Below the pieces are notes generated by a model. That model was not told the origin of the DNA and made no database searches. It saw only the letters and a program-made list of their open reading frames with translations. A stretch of DNA of 64,000 bases, from NCBI GenBank assembly GCA_009702045.1, contig WLIV01000019.1:1-64000 (forward strand), written 5' to 3'. This DNA comes from Actinomycetota bacterium (GTDB lineage Bacteria; Actinomycetota; Acidimicrobiia; Acidimicrobiales; Ilumatobacteraceae). A program made the translations under genes and the position numbers. Below are positions 41,982 through 49,997 of the stretch, piece after piece (the stretch's first letter is position 1; every line of letters begins with the position of its first letter).

Positions 41982-42053
41982 AGGCGACGATGGGAATCGA
42001 ACCCATGTGGAGGGCTTTGCAGGCCCTTGCCTCAGCCACTCGGCCACGTCGCC
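41982..42053 (-). tRNA. tRNA-Cys (GCA)
   Basis: Read on the minus strand, the acceptor stem GGCGACG (42053-42047) pairs with CGTCGCC (41989-41983). The anticodon arm GGGCCTGCAAAGCCC presents GCA, and the T arm contains GGTTCGATTCCC. The discriminator base is U, as is usual for tRNA-Cys. CCA is not encoded. Confidence 0.95.
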
Positions 42054-42174
42054 ATGCTGACACCGACCTGCCGGGTTGCCCCAGCAGCGGCTCAAGCACG
42101 ATAGCGGCTGATCGCCCCAACTCGCAGATCGCCTGCGCCACCAAGAATCCCACCGCGTGTGGCATTCTTCCCCG

Positions 42175-43404
42175 ATGACTCCTCGCCGACTGACCCTCGC
42201 CCTCGTCGCTGTGCTCACCACCGTCACCGCTTGCAGCGACACCAAGAGTTCGGCGCCCACGACCACTGGCGCGGCCATCACCTCACCCACGTCCGACACG
42301 ACAACACCGGCAGCGACCGAGACCACCGTGTCGCCGGCCGACGCCGCAGCCGCCTACACCGAGGCTGGGCCGTACCCCGTGGGCGTCACCACGTTGCAGT
42401 TGGCGAAAGGTCCGAGCGTCGAGATCTGGTATCCGGCGGTTGCGGGCACCTCCGGTACCGAGACCTACGACATTCGCGATTTCGTCCCCGAGAAAGTGAA
42501 AGCCCTGTTCACCGCGGACATCGCTGCTGGGGCAAGCTACGCCGCCAGCCGTGACGCAGCGGTCGCCGACGGCGCCTTTCCGGTGGTGCTGTTCAGCCAC
42601 GGGTTCTCTGGTGTGCGGCTGCAGAGCACATTCCTCACGGCCGAGATGGCCAGTTGGGGAATGATCGTGGTCTCCCCCGAGCACCCCTCGCGCGATCTCA
42701 GCGCAGTACTCGGTGGTGCGCTCACGGGTGGCCCGATCGACCCGAACGACTCCGTCGATGACCTACTGAAGAGCCTCGACCTGATCATCGCCCAGGGCGA
42801 CGATTCCTCGACGCTGTTCGCTGGACATGTCGACAGCGACCATGTCGCCGCAGTCGGCCACTCGGCGGGTGGTGCGACGGTGCTGGGGGCTGCCGCCGAT
42901 GCTCGTATCGACGGGTACGTGTCGCTGGCCTCCGGGGTACTGCGCGGCGGCGACAGTGGCACCACCACCAGCACGACCCCGATGGTCATGCCCGCCAAAC
43001 CGTCGCTGTTCGTCGCCGGCTCGATCGACGCCGTCGTCCCGCCCGCCACCGTCACACGTCCGGCCTACGAGGCAGCTCCCTCACCGTCTGCGCTGTGGGT
43101 CATCGACGGTGCCGGCCACAATGCGTTCGACGACTTCTGCACATTCGGTGGCGGCACCGGCATCATCGGCATCGCCGATGCATCAGGCCTTGGACCGCTG
43201 CTGGACACGTTCCCCTCGCTGCGCACGCTCGGCGAGGATGGCTGCAAGCCGCCGGCCGTCGCTGTCACCACCACGTTCCCGATCATCCGCCACGTCGTCA
43301 TCGCCTGGGTCCGCCAGTTGTTCGGCATTGACCCGACACCAGTCGGGTTGGGCACCGACGTCGCCGACCAGTACGGCACACCCGTCGAGATCGCCAGCAA
43401 GTAG
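42175..43404 (+). CDS. Secreted lipoprotein alpha/beta hydrolase (PAF-acetylhydrolase-like)
   Basis: A 409-residue protein. MTPRRLTLALVAVLTTVTAC is a lipoprotein signal, followed by a Thr-rich linker to about residue 60. The hydrolase domain has VVLFSHGFSGVRLQS (oxyanion hole), AVGHSAGGATVLG (nucleophile Ser) and IDGAGHNAFDDFC (His), a pattern close to the platelet-activating-factor acetylhydrolase/dienelactone hydrolase group. It would act outside the membrane on lipids or esters. The start lies only 121 bp from the tRNA on the other strand; CATTCT, 6 nt before the ATG, could be a leaderless -10 box. Confidence 0.85.
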   Translation: MTPRRLTLALVAVLTTVTACSDTKSSAPTTTGAAITSPTSDTTTPAATETTVSPADAAAAYTEAGPYPVGVTTLQLAKGPSVEIWYPAVAGTSGTETYDIRDFVPEKVKALFTADIAAGASYAASRDAAVADGAFPVVLFSHGFSGVRLQSTFLTAEMASWGMIVVSPEHPSRDLSAVLGGALTGGPIDPNDSVDDLLKSLDLIIAQGDDSSTLFAGHVDSDHVAAVGHSAGGATVLGAAADARIDGYVSLASGVLRGGDSGTTTSTTPMVMPAKPSLFVAGSIDAVVPPATVTRPAYEAAPSPSALWVIDGAGHNAFDDFCTFGGGTGIIGIADASGLGPLLDTFPSLRTLGEDGCKPPAVAVTTTFPIIRHVVIAWVRQLFGIDPTPVGLGTDVADQYGTPVEIASK

Positions 43405-43416
43405 GCCGCTCGTCGC

Positions 43417-43821
43417 TCAGGCGCCGAGCACGGTGAACCCGAGCGACCGCGCCGCCTGCGCCTGGCGCAGGTCGAAGGTCACGAACGTCAGCCCCGGTAC
43501 CAGCAGCCGTTGCGCGCTCGCGAGGTGCAGCGCATCGAGAGTTCGCACGCCAAGGTGTTCACCGATCTCCGCTGCTGCCTGGCACACCACCGCGTCAACG
43601 CAGACCAGCGCGAAACCATCGAGGTCGCGTTCCAACTGCCGTCGCATGGTGTGCAGATCGGCGGCATCGATGAGACGAGCCAGGTTTCGCCGAACTTCCA
43701 CCAACGTGATCCATGAGGTGACCAGCACCGGGTCGGCAGCGAGTAGTTGATCAGCCAGCGTCGAGTCGGCCTCATCGACATAGCGCTTCAGCAGCGCGCT
43801 GGAATCGACGTAGGTGGTCAT
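43417..43821 (-). CDS. VapC-type PIN-domain toxin
   Basis: A 134-residue PIN-domain ribonuclease. The acidic active-site residues are visible in TYVDSSALLKRY, TLVEVRRNLAR, RTLDALHLASA and TFDLRQ. VapC toxins cut tRNA or rRNA and are held in check by a co-encoded antitoxin. Its ATG overlaps the antitoxin stop by 4 nt (ATGA), the usual arrangement. All catalytic positions appear intact. Confidence 0.9.
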   Translation of the reverse strand: MTTYVDSSALLKRYVDEADSTLADQLLAADPVLVTSWITLVEVRRNLARLIDAADLHTMRRQLERDLDGFALVCVDAVVCQAAAEIGEHLGVRTLDALHLASAQRLLVPGLTFVTFDLRQAQAARSLGFTVLGA

Positions 43822-44078
43822 TCGCCGCGGTCGTCCGCAAGCACTTCGGTGATCCGTCGGCGTCCTGCAGCGCGGTGCAGCGCTGACAGCGGTTCGGAAC
43901 GAACCGGCGGACGCAGCCAACCCTCATCGACACCTCGGGCCATCTGACCAGCCCCCGGGACCGGAACGATCTGCACCTTCGGCACGCCACGGTCGGTGAC
44001 CTGAATGACCTCACCGCCAGCGGCACGATCGAGGTAGTCGGAGAGGTGCTGTTTCAGTTCGCGCACGCCGACGTTCAT
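43818..44078 (-). CDS. Phd/YefM-type antitoxin (VapB)
   Basis: An 86-residue antitoxin. MNVGVRELKQHLSDYLDRAAGGEVIQVTDRG is the characteristic Phd/YefM DNA-binding N-terminus; the C-terminal tail should wrap around the PIN toxin. Such proteins repress their own operon. Just upstream, ATGTGTGCACATTAC and TGATGTGCACACAC (about 44077-44107) hold two copies of TGTGCACA, a palindrome likely to be its operator. Confidence 0.88.
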   Translation of the reverse strand: MNVGVRELKQHLSDYLDRAAGGEVIQVTDRGVPKVQIVPVPGAGQMARGVDEGWLRPPVRSEPLSALHRAAGRRRITEVLADDRGE

Positions 44079-44107
44079 GTGTGCACATTACCTCATCATG
44101 TGCACAC
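44078..44107. promoter_or_regulatory. Probable VapB operator
   Basis: TGTGCACA, an 8-bp palindrome, occurs at 44079-44086 and again at 44099-44106, 20 bp apart (two helical turns). The repeats lie immediately upstream of the antitoxin ATG, as expected for autorepression. Confidence 0.55.
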
Positions 44108-44173
44108 ACAACCCTCCAACTCGGCCGGTGGCCCCACATCTGGCATATTGGGGGGCCGAAGGAGCACCTCTCG

Positions 44174-46486
44174 ATGACTGTCACCACACCTGCCCCGAAT
44201 CCCGCACGTTTCATCCGCGCCGATGGCCCCGACAAGGTCACCGGCAGCGGGCGCTACACCGCCGACCTGACGCTCACCGGAATGCTCGCGGCGAAATTCA
44301 AGTACGCCGGAATCGCCCACGGTCGCATCACCCGCCTGGACACGACCGCTGCGAAAGCGATCCCCGGCGTATTCGCCGTGCTCACGCAGGCCGACGTGCC
44401 GAATGTGCGGTTCGGTCCGTTCGTGCAGGACCGCACGTTGTTCGCCGACGGTGTGGTGCGCTTCGAGGCAGAAATCGTCGCCGCTGTCGCTGCAGTCGAC
44501 GCAGCCACCGCCCAGCGTGCCGTCGACGCAATCGTGGTGGAGTACGAACTGCTCCCCGTCGTCAACGATCCGGAGACTGCACTCGCCGCCGATGCCCCCC
44601 TCGTGCACACCGACTGGGCCAGCTACGGAGCCAGCGGCGCACTCGTCCGCGAACGCAACGACGCGTCGTTCTCGTCGATCGCCAAGGGCGATGTCGAGCG
44701 CGGCATGGCCGAGGCTGCCGTTGTGGTGCGCAGTCGCTACGACGCAGATGGCTGCCACGCAGCCCCGATCGAACCCCGCGCGATCGTCGCGCAGTGGGAA
44801 GGCGACAAGGTCACCATCTGGACCAGCACCCAGGTGCCGTACGACGCCCGCGCCGGTGTGTGCGAAACCCTCGAGCTACCGGCCAACCGCGTACGCATCA
44901 TCGTCCCCCACCTCGGCGGCGGCTTCGGCGGCAAGTGCGGGTTCCACTTCGAGGCGCACATCGCCGCACTCGCCAAAGCAGCGCGCCGGCCGGTGCGTCT
45001 GCTGTTCAGCCGTCGCGAGGAGTTCCTTGCCCCCGACAAGCGTCGCGAGAGCATCTGCTACGACTTCGAGACCGGGGTCAGCAGCGATGGCCGAATCGTC
45101 GCCCGACGGGTGACGCTGGTGCTCGACAACGGCGCCTACACCGCCGACGCCGGCTTCTTCAGCCAGCTCGGTGCAATGCACGCCCTCGGGCCGTACCGCA
45201 TTCCCAACCTGCTCGCCGAAGCGCACCTCGCGTATACCAACCACCAACCCTCAGGTTCCGTGCGGGCACCAACAGCACCGCAGACATGTTGGGCGCTCGA
45301 GTCGCATACCGACGAAGTCGCTCGTGCGATCGGCATGGATCCCGTGGCATTCCGACAGCTCAATGCGGTCGACACCGGCCTCGAAGGGCCCACCGGCCAG
45401 ATCTACGGCGAGATCGGCGTACAGGAGTGCATCGAGCGGGCAGCGCGGATGGCCGGCTACGGACAACAACTACCCGACGACGAGGCCATTGGCGTTGCCA
45501 TCGGCTGGTGGCCGAGCTTCGCAGTGCCGTCGGGCGCCTACGTGAAGATCGACGGCGACGGCAGCGCACAGATCATCACCGGCGCGCAAGAGTGCGGCAC
45601 CGGCTCGGTGATGACCTTGCCACAGCTGGCCGCTGATGAACTGGGTATGTCGGCAGCAGACTTTCAACTCGTCTACCAAGACACCAGCGTCGCCCCGTAC
45701 GACATGGGTGCCACCGGATCACAGACGCTCTTCAACAACGGCCGTGCGGTGATTGCTGCAGCAGCGCAGATCGCCCAACAACTGCGGGCGCTGGCGGCCG
45801 ATCATCTCGAGGCTGATCCGGCCGACATCGTGCTTGCCGACGGACAGGCGTTCGTCGCCGGCACCCCCGGCCGAGCCGTCCCCATCGCCACCCTCGCAGG
45901 CATCGCCGCCGGCGGCGAACTGCTCATCGGTCACGGCTCGGGAATGCCGCCCGGGCCACCTCCAATCTCCGGGTCCACGTGCGTGGGTGACGCTGGCATG
46001 GCCGCCTGGGTTGCCCCGCAGTTCAGCTGCCACGCCGTGCGCGTGAAACTCGACCGCGACACCGGCGTCGCCCGCATCATGCACGTCGCCGCGGCACACG
46101 ATTCGGGCACGATCATCAACCCACTCGGCGCTGAGGGGCAGGTGCAAGGCGGGGTACTGATGGGTATCGGCCAGGCACTCACCGAGGGCACCGGCTACGA
46201 CAACGAGGCGCATCAACGCACCGCTGGCCTACTGGACTACAAGCTGCAGACCTGCGCCGACGCCCCACCGATCGACATCCACTTCGTGCAGATCAACACT
46301 CCCAACGCTGGTCCGCGCGGCGCAAAGGGGTTGGCCGAAGCGCCGAACGTTGCCACTGCAGCGGCGATTGCAAACGCGATCGCACAGCTGGTCGGTGCGC
46401 CGGTTCGGCAGTTGCCGATGACCGCCGAACGTGTGTGGGACACCCTGCAAGAGGTTGCACAGAACACGATCGGCGGTGCGGCATGA
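44174..46486 (+). CDS. Xanthine dehydrogenase-family molybdopterin subunit (large, L)
   Basis: A 770-residue molybdenum-binding subunit of a hydroxylase. GRYTADLTL starts the family fold; HLGGGFGGKCGFHFEAH, SVRAPTAPQTCWALESHTDEVARAIG, GAQECGTGS and QTLFNNGRAV follow. The expected catalytic Glu lies in KGLAEAPNVATAAAIANAIA. No AYRCSFR loop is present, so it is not a true CO dehydrogenase. It hydroxylates an aromatic or aldehyde-type substrate of unknown identity. ATG 44174 follows AAGGAGCACCT. It overlaps the next subunit by 4 nt. Confidence 0.92.
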   Translation: MTVTTPAPNPARFIRADGPDKVTGSGRYTADLTLTGMLAAKFKYAGIAHGRITRLDTTAAKAIPGVFAVLTQADVPNVRFGPFVQDRTLFADGVVRFEAEIVAAVAAVDAATAQRAVDAIVVEYELLPVVNDPETALAADAPLVHTDWASYGASGALVRERNDASFSSIAKGDVERGMAEAAVVVRSRYDADGCHAAPIEPRAIVAQWEGDKVTIWTSTQVPYDARAGVCETLELPANRVRIIVPHLGGGFGGKCGFHFEAHIAALAKAARRPVRLLFSRREEFLAPDKRRESICYDFETGVSSDGRIVARRVTLVLDNGAYTADAGFFSQLGAMHALGPYRIPNLLAEAHLAYTNHQPSGSVRAPTAPQTCWALESHTDEVARAIGMDPVAFRQLNAVDTGLEGPTGQIYGEIGVQECIERAARMAGYGQQLPDDEAIGVAIGWWPSFAVPSGAYVKIDGDGSAQIITGAQECGTGSVMTLPQLAADELGMSAADFQLVYQDTSVAPYDMGATGSQTLFNNGRAVIAAAAQIAQQLRALAADHLEADPADIVLADGQAFVAGTPGRAVPIATLAGIAAGGELLIGHGSGMPPGPPPISGSTCVGDAGMAAWVAPQFSCHAVRVKLDRDTGVARIMHVAAAHDSGTIINPLGAEGQVQGGVLMGIGQALTEGTGYDNEAHQRTAGLLDYKLQTCADAPPIDIHFVQINTPNAGPRGAKGLAEAPNVATAAAIANAIAQLVGAPVRQLPMTAERVWDTLQEVAQNTIGGAA

Positions 46487-47379
46487 GCTTCACCATCGCT
46501 CGCACTGTTGAGGACGCTCTGGCCGCGATCGCTGCCGGAGCACGCCCGATCGCAGGCGGTACCGACCTCGTCGTCGGCGCCCGCCACGGGAAGGCCGCAC
46601 TCCCCGCCGACCTCGTCGCCATCGACCGCATCGCCGGCCTCGACGACATCACCGCCGGCAGCGCTGGCCTCACGCTGGGAGCCAACGCGTCGCACCACGC
46701 GATCGAGCACCACCCGGTGGTCGCCGGTTCGTACTCCGCGCTCGCCGACGGCAGCGCGCTCGTCGGATCGCCGGCCACACGCCATGTCGGCACCATCGGC
46801 GGCAACGTGATGAACGCCAGCCCGGCGATGGACACCGGGGCCGGGCTCGTCGTGCTCGGCGCCGAAGTCGAGTTGCGCTCACTGCACGGCACCCGGCGCG
46901 TGCCGATCAGCGAACTGTGGTCGGGTCCGGGACGCACGATCGCACAGCCAGAAGAACTGTGCGTGGCAGTGCACCTGCCGCAACCGGCGGCCAACAGTGG
47001 CAGCGCGTATCTGCGGCTCGAATACCGCCGGGCGATGGAGATCGCCGTCGTCGGCGCCGCGGCGAACGTCACGCTCGCAGCCGATGGCACGGTCGCTGCG
47101 GTACAAGTCGCATTGTCCGCTGTCGGCCCCACCATCGTGTCGGTGATGGGTCTCGACACGCTCGTCGGTAGCAGTGTCGCCGATGCGGCCGAAGCAGCCG
47201 CGGCCGCGGCGTCCGCCCAAGCCACACCGATCAGCGATGTCCGCGCCAGCGATCGTTACCGCCGACACACGGTCGGCGTCATGGCCCGCCGAGCTGTAGA
47301 AACCGCAGCCCGCCGAGCGGCGGGCGAAACCATCGCCATTCCTGTCAACCGCACTCTCGGCATCGGAGCCGCATCATGA
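46483..47379 (+). CDS. FAD-binding subunit of the molybdenum hydroxylase (medium, M)
   Basis: A 298-residue flavin subunit. PIAGGTDLVVGARHG and SPATRHVGTIGGNVMNASPAMD are the two FAD-binding motifs of the CoxM/XDH-medium family. It passes electrons from the iron-sulfur subunit to an acceptor. Both ends overlap neighbours by ATGA, so the three subunits are translated in a coupled manner. Confidence 0.92.
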   Translation: MSFTIARTVEDALAAIAAGARPIAGGTDLVVGARHGKAALPADLVAIDRIAGLDDITAGSAGLTLGANASHHAIEHHPVVAGSYSALADGSALVGSPATRHVGTIGGNVMNASPAMDTGAGLVVLGAEVELRSLHGTRRVPISELWSGPGRTIAQPEELCVAVHLPQPAANSGSAYLRLEYRRAMEIAVVGAAANVTLAADGTVAAVQVALSAVGPTIVSVMGLDTLVGSSVADAAEAAAAAASAQATPISDVRASDRYRRHTVGVMARRAVETAARRAAGETIAIPVNRTLGIGAAS

Positions 47380-47849
47380 GCGAATCCATCATCCTCTCCG
47401 TCAACGGCATGCAGTACCCCGTCACGATCGACCAAGGTCGCAACCTGCTCAGCGTCATTCGTGGCGAGGTGGGCCTCACCGGTACCAAGGAAGGCTGCGA
47501 CGATTGCGAGTGCGGTGCCTGCATGGTGCTGCTCGACGGACAACCCGTGAACTCGTGCAGCTATCTCGCACTGCAGGCACAAGGCCGCGAGATCACCACC
47601 GTGGAGGGTGTTCTGAATGGCGACGCGATGCACCCGCTGCAGCGCAACCTGTTGGAAGCAGGTGGCGTGCAGTGTGGCTTCTGCACACCCGGGATGATCA
47701 TGTCGGCCACTGCACTGCTGCAGCGCACACCTGCTCCTACGGAGGAGGAAGTGCGCGTCGGGTTGTCGGGCAACCTGTGCCGTTGCACCGGCTACACCAA
47801 GATCGTCGAGGCCGTACAGCGAACCGCTGCGGAGTTGCAGGGCAGCTGA
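47376..47849 (+). CDS. 2Fe-2S subunit of the molybdenum hydroxylase (small, S)
   Basis: A 157-residue protein with two 2Fe-2S domains. The plant-type site is GCDDCECGACMVL, with a later Cys in NSCSYLA; the extra Cys after GCDD stands where most homologues have Gly. The second site has VQCGFCTPGM and LCRCTGYTKI. Gene order here is L-M-S, whereas many homologous operons run M-S-L or S-M-L. It ends at the stop of the small minus-strand gene downstream. Confidence 0.93.
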   Translation: MSESIILSVNGMQYPVTIDQGRNLLSVIRGEVGLTGTKEGCDDCECGACMVLLDGQPVNSCSYLALQAQGREITTVEGVLNGDAMHPLQRNLLEAGGVQCGFCTPGMIMSATALLQRTPAPTEEEVRVGLSGNLCRCTGYTKIVEAVQRTAAELQGS

Positions 47850-48089
47850 TCAGTCGGCTTCGGTTTCGACGGTCAACACCTTCGAGTTCTCGGGCATCGC
47901 GTCCATCACCAACGACTGCACGAACGCGATCGCGTCGGCCTGGTTGGCAACCGACACATGCTCGGTGATGCTCACCGTTCTCGTTCCGTGCTCGTGCGCA
48001 GCCACCTCGAACTTGTGGTCGAGCTCGCTCATCAATGCTTCGGTCGGTGGCTTACGAAGCTCCACCACGATGTGTACTTCGAATCCCAT
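47850..48089 (-). CDS. Conserved-looking small protein, unknown
   Basis: A 79-residue protein, MGFEVHIVVELRKPPTEALM to the C-terminal LTVETEAD, with alternating strands and helices and no low-complexity stretch. No family is recognised. It is convergent with the 2Fe-2S subunit, abutting without a gap, and diverges from the SDR operon. Coding is supported by composition and by the lack of any better frame here. Confidence 0.55.
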   Translation of the reverse strand: MGFEVHIVVELRKPPTEALMSELDHKFEVAAHEHGTRTVSITEHVSVANQADAIAFVQSLVMDAMPENSKVLTVETEAD

Positions 48090-48125
48090 TCACGCAGTCT
48101 GCACCATTACAGGGGACTCCTCGCG

Positions 48126-48146
48126 CAGACAGTGTCTGAGTAGTGT
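48126..48146 (+). promoter_or_regulatory. Palindrome and -10 box before the SDR-CMD operon
   Basis: CAGACAGTGTCTG (48126-48138) is palindromic except for its centre base. TAGTGT (48141-48146) is a plausible -10 box 30 bp before ATG 48176. The core ACAGTGT is shared with the longer palindrome at 53534-53550 before another SDR. Confidence 0.45.
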
Positions 48147-48175
48147 GTCGACCAGTACGGACCAGGGGGTACCGA

Positions 48176-48985
48176 ATGCGACTCGAGGGCAAGGTGGCCA
48201 TCGTCACTGGTGCAACCAAAGGGATCGGCCGAGTCATCGCCGCGATGATGGCGGCTGAGGGCGCCAAGATCGTCCTCGCCGGGCGCACGATCACCCGCGG
48301 CGACGAGATGGTCAAGGCCATTCGCGCAGCTGGCGGCGAGGCGACGTTCGTGCGCGCCGACATCGGCAACGAAGACGATGTGCGGGCAGTGGTACAGGCG
48401 GCGATCGATACCTACGGAACACTCACCACGCTCGTCAACAATGCGGCCTCCACCGACGTCATCAACAAGGGTGACGGCTCGATCGTCGACGTGACGCTCG
48501 ACGCCTGGGACACGATCATTCGCGTCACACTCACCGGCACGATGTTGATGAGCAAGTACGCGATCCCAAGGATGATTGAGGCCGGCGGTGGGGCGATCGT
48601 GAACATCTCGTCCGAGTCCTCATACCGCCCGCCGGCCGAGATGGCGGCGTACTCCGCGGCAAAGGCGGCGGTGAACTCGCTGACCCGCTCGATTGCCGTC
48701 GATTTCGGCCAGCAGGGCATACGCGCCAACGCAATCATCACCGGCATGATCCTGCCGCCACAGGTAGTGCCGGTGTTTCAGGCCGACCCTGTGGTCGGCC
48801 CCAAGCTGCGTGCACAGCATCTCGTACCGCGTCCAGGCAGACGAGAGGATGTCGCCGCCGGGGTCGTGTACCTGGCCTCGGATGAGTCGGGTTTCGTGAC
48901 CGGCACCGAACTCACCATCGATGGCGGCGGCAGCACGATGAGCAACATCCTCACCAAGGCCGAGATCTTCGGGACCACGGGATGA
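48176..48985 (+). CDS. SDR-family oxidoreductase
   Basis: A 269-residue classical SDR with TGATKGIGR, the AGRT turn, NNAAS, NISSESSYRPPAEMAAYSAAKAAV (Ser, Tyr and Lys all present) and a C-terminal LTIDGGGS. It should oxidise or reduce an alcohol/ketone with NAD(P). CAGGGGGTA precedes ATG 48176. It overlaps the first AhpD/CMD-like gene by 4 nt, and that gene overlaps the next in the same manner. Confidence 0.93.
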   Translation: MRLEGKVAIVTGATKGIGRVIAAMMAAEGAKIVLAGRTITRGDEMVKAIRAAGGEATFVRADIGNEDDVRAVVQAAIDTYGTLTTLVNNAASTDVINKGDGSIVDVTLDAWDTIIRVTLTGTMLMSKYAIPRMIEAGGGAIVNISSESSYRPPAEMAAYSAAKAAVNSLTRSIAVDFGQQGIRANAIITGMILPPQVVPVFQADPVVGPKLRAQHLVPRPGRREDVAAGVVYLASDESGFVTGTELTIDGGGSTMSNILTKAEIFGTTG

Positions 48986-49464
48986 TGCACCTGCTCGACG
49001 ATGCCGGAGTGACCACCTGGGCCGAGGCCGCGCTACTGGCACCTGCCGCGTTCGCTGCAGCCGAGGATGCTCAGCGGCTGATGTGGGACCGCGGCGACGC
49101 GATGCTGCTGGAACTTGCTCGCCTACGTATCGCGCAGTTGATCGGCGCCACGACGGCACACGCGCTCCACTCGACACGAGCACGTGGGGCCGGGCTGACC
49201 GACGAGATGGTGGCCGACCTGCGCCAGTGGCCCACGTCACCGCTCTACGGCGAGCGTGAACGCCTCTGCCTGGGGCTGACCGAGCAGTTCGTCATCGATG
49301 TGAACGGCATCACCGACGAACAGGTTGCAGCGGTGGTGGAGGCCATCGGTGCCGCCGAGTGCCACGCCTTCGTCAGCGCGTTGTGGGCCTTCGAGCAGCT
49401 ACAACGTGTCTGCCTCGTACTGGGCGTGGAACCACCCGCCGTCCACCTGGGGGATCCATCATGA
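48982..49464 (+). CDS. AhpD/carboxymuconolactone-decarboxylase-like protein 1
   Basis: A 160-residue helical protein. LARLRIAQLIGATTAHAL followed by SPLYGERERLCLGLTEQFVIDV and ECHAFVSALWAFEQLQRV are typical of the CMD/AhpD group. The CxxC expected in redox-active AhpD is absent: GATTAH stands in its place. It may therefore be a structural partner of the following CMD protein, which keeps the CxxC. Two ATG codons (48982 and 48985) are available; both fit. Confidence 0.72.
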   Translation: MMHLLDDAGVTTWAEAALLAPAAFAAAEDAQRLMWDRGDAMLLELARLRIAQLIGATTAHALHSTRARGAGLTDEMVADLRQWPTSPLYGERERLCLGLTEQFVIDVNGITDEQVAAVVEAIGAAECHAFVSALWAFEQLQRVCLVLGVEPPAVHLGDPS

Positions 49465-49940
49465 AAGTACGTCTGCCGCTGGATCCCGATCGTCGCAACG
49501 CAGTGGGAGCGGTCAGCACCGGGGCGCTGTCACCCGGTATCGACCGAGCCGCATCACGGGTGCTCACCGAGGCCATTGCCATCGGTTCACTCGACCCGGT
49601 GACGGGCGAACTGATCCGCTGGCGCAACGCCCGCCGTCAAGACTGCCAGCTGTGCCAGAGCCACCGCGACGAGGCCGCACGCAGCGCCGGCGTCACTGAC
49701 GCAACCTTGGACGCCGTGGACCACTTCGAGTCCTCCGACCTACCCGAAGCACACAAGACCGCCCTGCGATTCGTCGATGCGTACCTCGGCAATCCCGACG
49801 AGGTTCCTGCCGACTTGGTGCGCCAACTGCAGTTGCACTTCACCCCAACGCAGCGCGCGGAGATCATCCTTCGTCTGCACGGCACCACACAGAACCGGGT
49901 GTTACGTACCCTCGGCCTCGACCAGGGTCCTGCGAGATAA
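49461..49940 (+). CDS. AhpD/carboxymuconolactone-decarboxylase-like protein 2
   Basis: A 159-residue CMD/AhpD-like protein. RRQDCQLCQSHRDEAARSAGV holds the CxxC and nearby His of AhpD-type thiol redox centres. FTPTQRAEIILRLHGTTQNRVL is the typical C-terminal helix. ATG 49461 overlaps the previous stop by 4 nt. Together with the preceding gene it may form a heteromeric peroxidase-like or decarboxylase-like unit attached to the SDR pathway; this is inference. Confidence 0.78.
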   Translation: MKVRLPLDPDRRNAVGAVSTGALSPGIDRAASRVLTEAIAIGSLDPVTGELIRWRNARRQDCQLCQSHRDEAARSAGVTDATLDAVDHFESSDLPEAHKTALRFVDAYLGNPDEVPADLVRQLQLHFTPTQRAEIILRLHGTTQNRVLRTLGLDQGPAR

Positions 49941-49997
49941 CCGTTGCGCCACCCGGCGCAGACTAGAACGGTGGCAACGACGAACTTGGAGCACGCC

